From Ramlibacter humi (GTDB lineage: Bacteria; Pseudomonadota; Gammaproteobacteria; Burkholderiales; Burkholderiaceae_C), in contig NZ_SMLK01000001.1 of the NCBI RefSeq assembly GCF_004681975.1, positions 1,302,001 to 1,366,000 of the forward strand: a stretch of DNA of 64,000 bases. Direction: 5' to 3'. The translations under genes and the position numbers were made by a program. The notes beneath the pieces are model-generated. The model was not told the DNA's origin, ran no database searches, and saw only the letters and a program-made list of their open reading frames with translations. This document shows, one piece after another, positions 46,183 through 54,986 of this stretch; the first letter of the stretch is position 1, and every line of letters starts with the position of its first letter.

Positions 46183-46385
46183 GGCAGCAGTCTAGGGGCA
46201 GCGCGGCTGCGGCGTGGTCACGGGCTCGACACTGGATTGCCGAGTACCGCGCGTGCGCCCGCGAACACCCGAGCTAGCTCCGCTAAAGCGCCTTCCTACA
46301 CCGCACCCCTCCGGTTTCCGACCTTGGCCTGAACTGCTGAAGCCGACATTCCCCGGCATCCCTTTCACAACTTTCGGAGAACCCC

Positions 46386-47516
46386 ATGCCCACTGCCATC
46401 ACCGATTGGGGCGCCGCGATGATGACGTCGCTGGCCGCGGCCCTGGCGATGTTCCTCAGCGCCATCCCCAAGATCATCGGCTTCGCCGTCATCCTCATCG
46501 TCGGGTGGCTGCTGTCGTCGCTGATCGAGCGCGGCGTCGCGGCCCTGCTGCGCGCGGTGCGCTTCAACGACCTGGCCAGCCGCGCCGGCTTCACGGACTT
46601 CCTCTCGCGCATGCGCGTGAACACGTCCAGCTCGGAGCTGCGCGATGCCGGCGTCGCGAAAGCGGCCGACCCGGCCGGCATGATCGGCCTCATCGCGAAA
46701 TGGTTCGTGCGCCTCATCGCGCTGGTGGTGGCCTTCGACGCGCTGGGCCTGCCCGCGGTGTCGGACGTGCTGCGCGACCTTCTGCTGTGGCTGCCCAACG
46801 TCGTGGTGGCGCTGGTGGTGCTGGTCATCGGCGGCCTGGCCGCGCGCGCGCTGAGCAACCTGGTGCGCGGCGCCTCTTCGGAAGCGGGCATCGAGCAATC
46901 CAACCTGCTGGCCAAGATCGCTTCCGTGCTGGTGTGGGCTTTCGCCATCGTCGTGGCCGTCAACCAGATCGGCATCGCCACCACGCTGGTCAACACGCTG
47001 TTCATGGCCTTCGTCGGCGCCATCGCGCTCGGCCTGGGCCTGGCTTTCGGCCTGGGCGGGCGCGAGACGGCCGGCCGCATCCTGAGCCGCTGGTACGAGA
47101 CCAGCCGCGACCGTGGCCCGCAGCTGGCCCATGCGGCGGAAGTGGCGGGCGACCGCGCGCGCGAACAGGCACGCGGCATGGCCGCGCAGTACCCGCAGGG
47201 CTACCAGGGCGGCGGCATGCCGGCGGGCAGCCAGCAGGGCGGTGCGCCGTACCAGGGCCAGCCAACCGGCCAGGGCGCCCGCTATGAAGACCCGAGGTAC
47301 CAAGGCGGCGCCTATCAGGGTGGCCCGTCGGGCGGCTACACCGGCGGCGGCGGGCAGATGAATCCGGGCTATGGCCAGCAAGGCGGCAGCGCGTACGGCA
47401 ACAGCACGGGCGGCGCGCAATACCCCGCCGACGGCGGCCCGCGCGAGGAATCGGACCGTACCCGCGAGGAACGCGAAGCGCAGGGATACGACACCACGCT
47501 GCGACGCGATCGGTGA
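46386..47516 (+). CDS. Conserved TM-helix (mechanosensitive-channel-like) membrane protein
   Basis: A 376-residue protein with about five membrane segments (near 20-50, 105-125, 130-155, 175-195, 205-230). Repeats of the 'conserved TM helix' type occur, including IGFAVILIVGWLLSSLIE and LVVLVIGGLAARALSNLV, and a pore-like stretch AIALGLGLAFGLGGRETAGRI resembling MscS TM3. The cytoplasmic MscS beta domain is missing. Instead the last 110 residues are a Gly/Gln/Tyr/Pro-rich low-complexity tail ending in a charged segment. ATG follows CGGAGAACCCC. Channel activity is inference. Confidence 0.75.
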   Translation: MPTAITDWGAAMMTSLAAALAMFLSAIPKIIGFAVILIVGWLLSSLIERGVAALLRAVRFNDLASRAGFTDFLSRMRVNTSSSELRDAGVAKAADPAGMIGLIAKWFVRLIALVVAFDALGLPAVSDVLRDLLLWLPNVVVALVVLVIGGLAARALSNLVRGASSEAGIEQSNLLAKIASVLVWAFAIVVAVNQIGIATTLVNTLFMAFVGAIALGLGLAFGLGGRETAGRILSRWYETSRDRGPQLAHAAEVAGDRAREQARGMAAQYPQGYQGGGMPAGSQQGGAPYQGQPTGQGARYEDPRYQGGAYQGGPSGGYTGGGGQMNPGYGQQGGSAYGNSTGGAQYPADGGPREESDRTREEREAQGYDTTLRRDR

Positions 47517-47559
47517 CGTAACTGACCGGGGCCTGATGCAGGACCGGTTCCCGCCCACG

Positions 47560-47591
47560 ACGGCCGGACGCGAGTCCGGCCGTTGCCGTTT
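47560..47591 (+). terminator. Rho-independent terminator
   Basis: ACGGCCGGAC (47560-47569) and GTCCGGCCGT (47574-47583) form a perfect 10 bp stem with a 4-base loop, followed by TGCCGTTT. It ends the channel-like gene and separates it from the glycosyltransferase. Confidence 0.75.
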
Positions 47592-47698
47592 CGCGTGCCC
47601 GCGATCTGCGGCGGCGAATGCCTTTGCTCCTACACCACCGGGCGAGCGCGCGCGCTAGCTTGCTTGGTCGGCATCACCAACACCACCTCCTCCATCGC

Positions 47699-48736
47699 AT
47701 GAGAATCGCCCAAGTCGCTCCGCTCTACGAGAGCGTCCCACCCCGGCTGTACGGCGGCACCGAGCGCGTCGTGCACTACCTTACCGAGGCCCTGATCGAC
47801 CTCGGCCACGAAGTCACCCTGTTCGCCAGCGGCGACTCGCGAACGCGGGCGCGCCTGGTACCCGTGATCGACCGCGCGCTGCGCCTGCACCCCGGCAGGC
47901 CCGACCCGGTGATCTGGCACACGCTGATGCTGGACCGCGTGCGCGAGCTGTGCGACAGCTTCGACGTCATCCATTTCCACATCGACTGGCTGCACCTGCC
48001 CGTCGCCATGCGGTGCCGCACCCCCAGCCTCACCACGCTGCACGGCCGCCTGGACCTGCCCGACCTGCAGCCGCTGTTCCGGCACTTCAACCGCCACCCG
48101 CTGGTCTCCATCTCGGATGCGCAGCGCGCACCGCTGCCGCAGCCGAACTGGCTGGCCACCGTGCACCACGGGCTGCCGCTGGACCTGTACGACTTCCATC
48201 CCGAGCCGCAGGACTACTTCGCCTTCGTCGGCCGCATCTCGCCGGAAAAACGCTGCGACCGCGCCATCGACATCGCCCTGGCCTGCAACATGCCGATCCG
48301 CATCGCCGCCAAGGTGGACGCGGCGGACAAGCAGTACTGGGAAGAAGTGATCGAGCCGATGCTGGACCATCCGCTGGTCACCTTCGTCGGCGAGATCGGC
48401 GACGGGGACAAGAACGACTTCATCGGCAACGCGCGTGCCCTGCTCGCGCCCGTCGACTGGCCCGAGCCTTTCGGCCTGGTGATCACCGAGGCGCTGGCCT
48501 GCGGAACGCCCGTCATCGCCTATGGGCACGGCTCGGTGCCCGAGCTGCTGGAAGACGGCGTCACCGGCTTCATCGTGCACGACCAGCACCAGGCCGTCGG
48601 CGCGGCGATGCGCATCGGCGAGATCGACCGCCGCGCCTGCCGTGAATCGTTCGAGCGCCGCTTCGCCGCGCCCGTGATGGCCGCTTCGTACGCTGCCCTG
48701 TACCGCCGCATGGTGGAGTCCCGAGTGGAGGCCTGA
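47699..48736 (+). CDS. Family 4 glycosyltransferase
   Basis: A 345-residue GT-B protein. N-terminal VAPLYESVPPRLYGGTERVVHYLTEAL is the acceptor-domain Gly-rich loop; the C-terminal donor site has FVGRISPEKRCDRAI and PEPFGLVITEALACGTPVIAY with the E-x7-E motif. ATG at 47699 begins a typical GT4 N-terminus; an upstream in-frame start would only add a His-rich unstructured stretch. It is followed 3 bases later by a debranching-type glucosidase, so a role in an alpha-glucan or an osmolyte glucoside is plausible but unproven. Confidence 0.87.
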   Translation: MRIAQVAPLYESVPPRLYGGTERVVHYLTEALIDLGHEVTLFASGDSRTRARLVPVIDRALRLHPGRPDPVIWHTLMLDRVRELCDSFDVIHFHIDWLHLPVAMRCRTPSLTTLHGRLDLPDLQPLFRHFNRHPLVSISDAQRAPLPQPNWLATVHHGLPLDLYDFHPEPQDYFAFVGRISPEKRCDRAIDIALACNMPIRIAAKVDAADKQYWEEVIEPMLDHPLVTFVGEIGDGDKNDFIGNARALLAPVDWPEPFGLVITEALACGTPVIAYGHGSVPELLEDGVTGFIVHDQHQAVGAAMRIGEIDRRACRESFERRFAAPVMAASYAALYRRMVESRVEA

Positions 48737-48739
48737 GTC

Positions 48740-50914
48740 ATGGCAGAAAAGAAGAAGATCCTCGTCGACGACCGCTGGTACGTGCTGGCGGCTTTCGCGC
48801 GGCCCGAGGAGCAGCCGCAGACCGTCAAGAACGGCCATGCGTTCGCGATGTTCGACCGCACCGGCGACGTCGGCGCGCTGGCGCCGGGGCAGGAAGGCCT
48901 GTACCACGAGGACACGCGCTACCTGTCGTACCAGGAGCTCACCATCAACGGGCTGCGCCCGCTGTACCTGGGGTCCTCGGTCCAGGAAGCGAACAGCCTG
49001 CTGGCCATCGACCTGATGAACCCCGACCTGACCGAGGAAGGCCGGGTGGTGCTGCCCAAGGGCGAGCTGCACCTGTTCCGCGCCAAGCTGCTGTGGCAGG
49101 GCGCGTGCTACGAGCACGTGCGGGTGAGCCACCACGGCACGGCGCCCCTGCAGGTGCGGCTGGAGATGGCCTTCGACGCCGACTTCATCGACCTGTTCGA
49201 GATCCGCGGCATGCACCGCCAAAAGCGCGGCGAGCGCCTGCCGGCGGAGGTGACGGCGGACCGAGTGATGCTGCCCTACCGCGGCCTGGACGCGACCCTG
49301 CGGCGCACCGGCCTGCGGTTCGAGCCCGCGCCGCAGTTGCTGGAGGCGCACCGCGCGGCCTACGACGTCACGCTGAAGCCGGGCGAGGAAAAGCACCTGT
49401 ACCTCACGGTCACCTGCGAGCGCGAAGGCCAGCCCGTGCCGGTGCTGCCGAACTACTTCGACGCGTTCAATGCCAACAACGCGTCGCGCCGCGAGACCGC
49501 GCAGGCCGCCAGCCACGTCGTCTCGTCCAATCCGCTGGTGAACCTGTGGCTGGACCGCTCGGTGTCCGACCTGGCGATGCTGGTCACCGAACTGCCTACC
49601 GGCCCCTACCCTTTCGCGGGCGTGCCCTGGTATTCCACGACGTTCGGGCGCGACGGCATCCTCACCGCGCTGGAGTACCTGTGGGTGGATGCGTCGATGG
49701 CTTGCGGCGTGCTCAATTTCCTCGCTTCCACGCAGGCCACGCAGGTGGATGCCGAGCGCGACGCCGAGCCCGGCAAGATCCTGCACGAGGCGCGCCCGTC
49801 GGAGATGGCGCGCACGCGCGAGATCCCGTTCGGCCGCTACTACGGCACGGTGGACGCCACGCCCCTCTTCCTGGTGCTGGCCGCCGCGTACTGGCGGCGC
49901 ACCGGCGACCAGGCGCTGATGCGCAAGCTGTGGCCGAACCTGCTGGCCGCGCTGAAGTGGATCGACGACTACGGCGACGCCGACGGCGACGGCTTCGTGG
50001 AGTACGCGCGCAAGAGCGCCGACGGCCTGACGCAGCAAGGCTGGAAGGATTCGCAGGATTCCGTGTTCCACCGCGACGGCCGCCTGGCCGACGCGCCCAT
50101 CGCGCTGTGCGAGGTGCAGGGCTACGTGTACCAGGCCAAGCAGGCGATGGCCGAGATGGCGCAGGCTTTCGGCGACGGCGCGCTGGCCGCGCGGCTGCGG
50201 CAGCAAGCGCAGGACCTGCAGGTGCGTTTCCAGTCCGCTTTCTGGAGCGAGGAGCGCGGCACCTACGCGCTGGCGCTGGACGGCGCCAAGCGGCGCTGCG
50301 ACGTGCTGGCGTCCAACGTGGGGCATTGCCTGTGGAGCGGCATCGCCTCGCCGGAACACGGGGCCCGCGTCGCGGACCTGCTGATGGGATCGGCTTTCTT
50401 CAGCGGCTGGGGCGTGCGCACCATCGCCGAAGGCGAGGCGCGCTACAACCCGATGTCGTACCACAACGGGTCCATCTGGCCGCACGACAACGCGCTGGCC
50501 GCGATGGGCCTGGCCCGCTATGGCCGCACCGAGGACGCGATGCACCTGCTGGCGGCGATGTTCGAGTCCAGCCTGCACTTCGACCTGCACCGCCTGCCGG
50601 AACTGTTCTGCGGCTTCCCGCGCCGGCACGACGCCGGGCCCACGCTGTACCCGGTGGCCTGCTCGCCGCAAGCGTGGGCGGCGGCCGCGCCGTTCGCGGT
50701 GCTGCAGGCCTGCCTGGGCCTGGAGATCGACGGCGCCACGCGCGAGGTCTGCCTGCGCACCCCGCGGCTGCCGGCCATCGTCGACTGGCTGCGCATCGAA
50801 CGGCTGGGCTCGCCCGGCGCTTCCTGCGACCTGCTGCTCACCCGCCACGAACGCAGCGTGGGGGTGGAAGTGCTGCGCAAGGACGAAGGCGTGACCGTGC
50901 GCGTCCTTGCCTAG
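48740..50914 (+). CDS. Amylo-alpha-1,6-glucosidase / glycogen-debranching-type protein
   Basis: A 724-residue protein. The N-terminal half (to about residue 260) is the glycogen-debranching N-terminal domain, a beta-sandwich; the C-terminal half is an (alpha/alpha)6 barrel with GVPWYSTTFGRDGILTALEY, GWKDSQDSVFHRDGR and YNPMSYHNGSIWPHDN, which place the acidic catalytic residues. No signal peptide, so cytoplasmic. Encoded with the preceding glycosyltransferase. Proteins of this type are often annotated 'amylo-alpha-1,6-glucosidase' without biochemical proof. Confidence 0.87.
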   Translation: MAEKKKILVDDRWYVLAAFARPEEQPQTVKNGHAFAMFDRTGDVGALAPGQEGLYHEDTRYLSYQELTINGLRPLYLGSSVQEANSLLAIDLMNPDLTEEGRVVLPKGELHLFRAKLLWQGACYEHVRVSHHGTAPLQVRLEMAFDADFIDLFEIRGMHRQKRGERLPAEVTADRVMLPYRGLDATLRRTGLRFEPAPQLLEAHRAAYDVTLKPGEEKHLYLTVTCEREGQPVPVLPNYFDAFNANNASRRETAQAASHVVSSNPLVNLWLDRSVSDLAMLVTELPTGPYPFAGVPWYSTTFGRDGILTALEYLWVDASMACGVLNFLASTQATQVDAERDAEPGKILHEARPSEMARTREIPFGRYYGTVDATPLFLVLAAAYWRRTGDQALMRKLWPNLLAALKWIDDYGDADGDGFVEYARKSADGLTQQGWKDSQDSVFHRDGRLADAPIALCEVQGYVYQAKQAMAEMAQAFGDGALAARLRQQAQDLQVRFQSAFWSEERGTYALALDGAKRRCDVLASNVGHCLWSGIASPEHGARVADLLMGSAFFSGWGVRTIAEGEARYNPMSYHNGSIWPHDNALAAMGLARYGRTEDAMHLLAAMFESSLHFDLHRLPELFCGFPRRHDAGPTLYPVACSPQAWAAAAPFAVLQACLGLEIDGATREVCLRTPRLPAIVDWLRIERLGSPGASCDLLLTRHERSVGVEVLRKDEGVTVRVLA

Positions 50915-51054
50915 CAACCGCCGGGTTGCAAGCCGCCAGTCAGCTCCGCGACGATCCGTCCTACACACTCGTGCGACGGCGCGCACTGGCGCGCCGCCCC
51001 GCCGCCGCTACCCTCGGCGACTGGCAGCGAAGTCGCGACGGCAGGAGGACAACG

Positions 51055-51249
51055 ATGGACTGGACCGAGAAAATCCGCGAATGGGGCGCGGCCAACGCCG
51101 ACGCGCGAGAGCGCGAGCGCGCGGCCCGTCAGCAACCCGCCTCCCAGGAACTGGAAAGCGCCGCGCGCCGCTCGCGCGAACAGGCCGACCGCCTGCACCG
51201 CGAGGTGTACGCGGCCATCGGGCAACGCGGCGGCCGGCCGGCCGCCTGA
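51055..51249 (+). CDS. Small charged protein, 64 residues, unknown function
   Basis: ATG at 51055 has a near-perfect AGGAGG ribosome site 6 bases upstream. The protein MDWTEKIREWGAANADARE... is highly charged and likely one or two amphipathic helices with many Arg, Glu and Ala, ending in a Gly/Arg-rich tail. No membrane segment or motif. I do not recognise the family. It lies 140 bases after the debranching gene and converges on an MFS gene. Confidence 0.6.
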   Translation: MDWTEKIREWGAANADARERERAARQQPASQELESAARRSREQADRLHREVYAAIGQRGGRPAA

Positions 51250-51254
51250 AACCT

Positions 51255-52442
51255 TCATCCGGCTCCCGGCCTCGTCAACGGCCGCAACGCCCACAGGCCC
51301 AATGCCGGGCCGATCGCCAGGCCAGGCAGCACGGCCGCCAGCGGCCAGTGCGCCGCCGCGCGCACGAACAGCTCGATGCTGAGCACCGACACGGCGAAGC
51401 CTATGCAGTTGGTGAAGGTGAGCACGCTCCCCACCACCCCGGGCGGCGCGTTGCGCGCGGTCAGTGCCGAGAACTGCGGCGAGTCGCCGACCACCGTCGT
51501 GCCCCACACCAGCATCCACGCGGCCAGGACGGGCGCCGGCGCCTGCAGCATCAGCGGCGCGGCCAGGCAACACAGGCCACTGGCCGACAGCTGCCACTGC
51601 GCCACCCGGGCGCTGCCCACCCGCCGCGCCACCAGCCCGCCGGCGGCACAGCCGGCCGCGCCCGCCGCGATGGCCCAGAACGCCAGCGCGCTGGCCCGGG
51701 TTCCCTCCCAGCGCGTCGCCAGGATCACCGGCACGAGCGTGTACAGCGTGTACAGCTCCCACATGTGGCCGAAGTAGCCGAACACCGAGGCGCGCAGGCG
51801 CGGCTCCGTCCAGAGCGCGCCCAGTGCACGCGGGCTGATGCGCTGCGCGGCGGCCGCGGCCGGGCGGTCGGGCACCAGCAGCGCCGTCGCGATGCCGCCC
51901 ATGGCGGCCAGCGCCGAGACGGCCAGCATCACCGTCTTCCACGCTTCGCCGCCCGCGGCCAGCCCGGCCGCATCGCCCGTCAGCGCACGCAGGCCGTGCG
52001 GCAGCGCGGTCCCCAGCACCAGCGCGCCCACCAGCACGCCCAGCGCCGCGCCCAGGCCTTCGCGGTACCACGCCGCCGCGATCCTCATGCCCACCGGGTA
52101 GATGCCCGCCAGCAGGAAGCCCACCGCGAAGCGGAGCGCGACGAGCGCGGCGAACTGCCCGTCGAGCAGCACGACGCCCGCGTTGCAGGCCGCACCCAGC
52201 AGCGAGCAGGCCAGGAAGACGCGCGTCGGGCGGAAGCGGTCCGCCAGCATGAGCAGCGCGAAGACCAGCGTGCCGGCGACGAAGCCGAGCTGGACGGCGC
52301 TGGTCACGGTGGCGAGGGAAGACGCCGGCAGGCCCCACGCCCGCTGCAGGTCGGGCAGCACCGCGTTCGCCGCGAACCAGAGCGAGGTGCCGGCGAACTG
52401 GCTGAGGACGATGACCGGGAGGATGCGGCGGGGCGTGCTCAC
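51255..52442 (-). CDS. MFS transporter (CynX/NimT- or cyanate-type layout)
   Basis: A 395-residue membrane protein with about 12 helices. GTG at 52442 gives MSTPRRILPVIVLSQFAGTSLWFAANAVLPDLQ, a normal MFS start; an extension to 52508 would add an unlikely Arg-rich stretch. ALRFAVGFLLAGIYPVGMRIAA is the family signature after TM4. Substrate unknown. It is divergent from the class III aminotransferase gene, which may share its regulatory region. Confidence 0.85.
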   Translation of the reverse strand: MSTPRRILPVIVLSQFAGTSLWFAANAVLPDLQRAWGLPASSLATVTSAVQLGFVAGTLVFALLMLADRFRPTRVFLACSLLGAACNAGVVLLDGQFAALVALRFAVGFLLAGIYPVGMRIAAAWYREGLGAALGVLVGALVLGTALPHGLRALTGDAAGLAAGGEAWKTVMLAVSALAAMGGIATALLVPDRPAAAAAQRISPRALGALWTEPRLRASVFGYFGHMWELYTLYTLVPVILATRWEGTRASALAFWAIAAGAAGCAAGGLVARRVGSARVAQWQLSASGLCCLAAPLMLQAPAPVLAAWMLVWGTTVVGDSPQFSALTARNAPPGVVGSVLTFTNCIGFAVSVLSIELFVRAAAHWPLAAVLPGLAIGPALGLWALRPLTRPGAG

Positions 52443-52552
52443 GCGCCGCAGTATCGCCGCGCGGCCGGCGGCCTCCACAGAACGCACACACGGCGTTGAC
52501 CGTGCCACAACGTGGCATGCGGATACTGGGCATTGAGGAAGACCCCCAGCGC

Positions 52553-53923
52553 ATGAACCACGACCAATTGCTGGCCGACGAGGCCAGGTACTGCTCTTTC
52601 GGCGACACGGTGCACTACGTGAATCCGCCGAAGATCTTTTCCGGCTGCGACGGCAGCTACATGTTCGACGCCGCGGGCACGCCGTACCTCGACCTGCAGA
52701 TGTGGTATTCGGCCGTCAACTTCGGCTACAAGAACAAGCGGCTGGAGGAAGTGATGATCCGCCAGCTGCGCGAACTGCCGCAGGTGGCCAGCCAGTACCT
52801 GCACCCCACCAAGATCGAGCTGGCCAAGTGGATCGCGCAGGACGCCAAGGCCAAATGGGGCCTGGACGGCCGCTGCCACTTCAACGTGGGCGGCGCCCAG
52901 GCCATCGAGGATTCGCTCAAGGTCGTGCGCAACGCCAGCAACGGCAAGAGCCTGATGTTCGCGTTCGAGGGCGGCTACCACGGCCGCACGCTGGGCGCTT
53001 CCAGCATCACGTCCAGCTACCGCTACCGCCGCCGCTTCGGCCACTTCGGCGACCGCGCGCAATTCATCCCGTTCCCCTACCCGTTCCGCCGGCCCAAGGG
53101 CATGACGGCCGAGGAATACGCCGAGAACATCGTCGCCGACTTCCGCCGCAAGTTCGAGAACGAGTACCACGCGGTGTGGGACCCCAAGACCGGCCAATGC
53201 GAATACGCGGCCTTCTACGTCGAGCCGATCCAGGGCACTGGCGGCTACGTCGTGCCGCCGGCCAACTTCTTCAAGGGCCTGAAGAAAGTGCTGGACGACC
53301 ATGGCGTGCTGCTGGTGGTCGACGAGATCCAGATGGGCTTCTGGCGCACCGGCAAGCTCTGGTCGGTCGAGAACTTCGGCGTCACGCCGGACGTGCTGGT
53401 CTTCGCCAAGGCGCTGACCAACGGGCTGAATGCGCTGTCCGGCCTGTGGGCGCGCGAAGAGCTGATCAACCCCAAGGTGTTCCCGCCCGGGTCCACCCAC
53501 TCCACCTTCGCTTCCAACCCGCTGGGCACCGCGCTGGGACTGGAAGTGCTGAAGATGACCGCCGAGATCGACTACGGCGCCAAGGTGCGCGACAGCGGCG
53601 CCTACTTCCTGGAAGGCCTGAAGGACCTGCAGAAGCGCCATCCCGAGATCGGCGACGTCGACGGCCTGGGCCTGGCGCTGCGGGCGGAAATCTGCACCGC
53701 CGACGGCTTCACGCCCAACCGCGAGCTGCTGGACAAGATGGTCGACATCGGCCTGTCGGGCACGCTGGAATACAAGGGCCAGGCCCGCGGCCTGGTGCTG
53801 GACGTCGGCGGCTACTACAAGAACGTCATCACGTTCGCGCCGTCGCTGGAGATCACCCGGCCCGAGATCGACGAGGCCATGGTGCTGCTCGACCAGTTGC
53901 TGCGCCGCGCCAAGCGCGGCTGA
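52553..53923 (+). CDS. Class III PLP-dependent aminotransferase
   Basis: A 456-residue fold-type I, class III aminotransferase, the family of acetylornithine, GABA and diaminobutyrate aminotransferases. FNVGGAQAIEDSLKVVR, FAFEGGYHGRTLGAS, VDEIQMGFWRTGK and the PLP lysine in VFAKALTNGLNAL are all present. ATG at 52553 is preceded by GAGGAAG; an ATG at 52517 is also in frame. First gene of a four-gene operon with an acyltransferase-like protein, an arginase-fold protein and a CFA-type methyltransferase, which suggests a dedicated pathway rather than general metabolism. Substrate unknown. Confidence 0.9.
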   Translation: MNHDQLLADEARYCSFGDTVHYVNPPKIFSGCDGSYMFDAAGTPYLDLQMWYSAVNFGYKNKRLEEVMIRQLRELPQVASQYLHPTKIELAKWIAQDAKAKWGLDGRCHFNVGGAQAIEDSLKVVRNASNGKSLMFAFEGGYHGRTLGASSITSSYRYRRRFGHFGDRAQFIPFPYPFRRPKGMTAEEYAENIVADFRRKFENEYHAVWDPKTGQCEYAAFYVEPIQGTGGYVVPPANFFKGLKKVLDDHGVLLVVDEIQMGFWRTGKLWSVENFGVTPDVLVFAKALTNGLNALSGLWAREELINPKVFPPGSTHSTFASNPLGTALGLEVLKMTAEIDYGAKVRDSGAYFLEGLKDLQKRHPEIGDVDGLGLALRAEICTADGFTPNRELLDKMVDIGLSGTLEYKGQARGLVLDVGGYYKNVITFAPSLEITRPEIDEAMVLLDQLLRRAKRG

Positions 53924-53930
53924 AGCGGCG

Positions 53931-54986
53931 GTGGCCCTGCGCAACCAGCTCGAGCCGGATGCGCTCGTCGGGTGGTTCGAAAGCCACCCGCCGCAGGACT
54001 TCGCGCTGCTGCAGCGCGACCCGCCGGCGTTCGCCGCCGGCTTCGACCTGCTGACCACGGCCGACGACGACTTCAAGCGCGCCGTCTCGCGCTGGCCGGG
54101 TTACCGCTGGTGGTCTCGCTGGCTGCGCATCCGCACCGGGTTCGTCGGCACCACCGTCAGCGAATACGCGTTGCTGCCCGCCGGCCAGGACCCGCGAGGC
54201 CTGGTCGCGCGGCTGCTGCGCGACTGGCGCCGGCGTTTCGCGCTGCTGATCGTCAAGGACCTGCCGCAGCGATCGCCGCTGCTCGGTGCCGAAGACAATG
54301 AGGCCGCCGAAGCTTTCATGCAGGCCTGCCTGGCCGCGGGCTTCATCGCCGTGGAAGGCCAGGCCCTCGCCTACGTGCCCATCGATTTCGCCAGCCTGGA
54401 CGATTACCTCGCGCGCCTGTCGAAGTCGCGCCGCCAGGACCTGCGCCGCAAGCTGCGCAGCCGCGCCTCGCTGCGGGTGGAACGTCTGCCCACCGGCGCG
54501 GCGTTCGCGGTCGATGCGCTCGTCGCCGAGTACTACGCGCTGTACGAGGCGGTGCACGCGCAGAGCGAGATCCACTTCGACAAGCTCACGCCGGCCTTCT
54601 TCGCCGGCGTGCTGCGCGATGCCCACGCGCATGGCATCGTCTTCGAGTACAGGCGCGCGGACGGCGGCGAATTGGTCGGCTGGAACCTGTGCTTCGAACA
54701 CCAGGGGCGGCTGGTCGACAAGTGGATCGGCCTGCGCTACCCCGCGGCCCGCGAGCTGGACCTCTACTTCGTCAGCTGGATGGTCAACCTGGAATACGCC
54801 ATCGAGCGCGGGCTGACGCACTACGTGGCGGGCTGGACCGACCCGCAGGTGAAGAAGCAGCTGGGCGCGCGCTTCACCTTCACGCGCCACGCGGTTCACA
54901 TCCGCAATCCGCTGCTGCGCGCGCTGGGCCGCCGCTTCGCGTCGCGCTTCGAAGGCGACCGCGCCTGGGCGGAGGCGTCCGCGTGA
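53931..54986 (+). CDS. GNAT-fold acyl/aminoacyl transferase (FemAB / BioF2-like)
   Basis: A 351-residue protein resembling the Acetyltransf_6/FemAB-like group, which has two GNAT folds. The second half has SLDDYLARLSKSRRQDLRRKLR and GGELVGWNLCFEHQGRLVDKWIGL, typical of the BioF2-like domain, and ends with AGWTDPQVKKQLGARFTF. GTG start at 53931, 7 bases after the aminotransferase; stop overlaps the next gene (GTGA). Family members transfer aminoacyl or acyl groups to amines; the acceptor here may be the product of the upstream aminotransferase (inference). Confidence 0.75.
   Translation: MALRNQLEPDALVGWFESHPPQDFALLQRDPPAFAAGFDLLTTADDDFKRAVSRWPGYRWWSRWLRIRTGFVGTTVSEYALLPAGQDPRGLVARLLRDWRRRFALLIVKDLPQRSPLLGAEDNEAAEAFMQACLAAGFIAVEGQALAYVPIDFASLDDYLARLSKSRRQDLRRKLRSRASLRVERLPTGAAFAVDALVAEYYALYEAVHAQSEIHFDKLTPAFFAGVLRDAHAHGIVFEYRRADGGELVGWNLCFEHQGRLVDKWIGLRYPAARELDLYFVSWMVNLEYAIERGLTHYVAGWTDPQVKKQLGARFTFTRHAVHIRNPLLRALGRRFASRFEGDRAWAEASA

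Noticed and set aside
47630-50986. Very long minus-strand frame opposite the glycosyltransferase and debranching genes
   Set aside because: Arg/His/Gln/Val-rich shadow that spans two well-recognised plus-strand genes.
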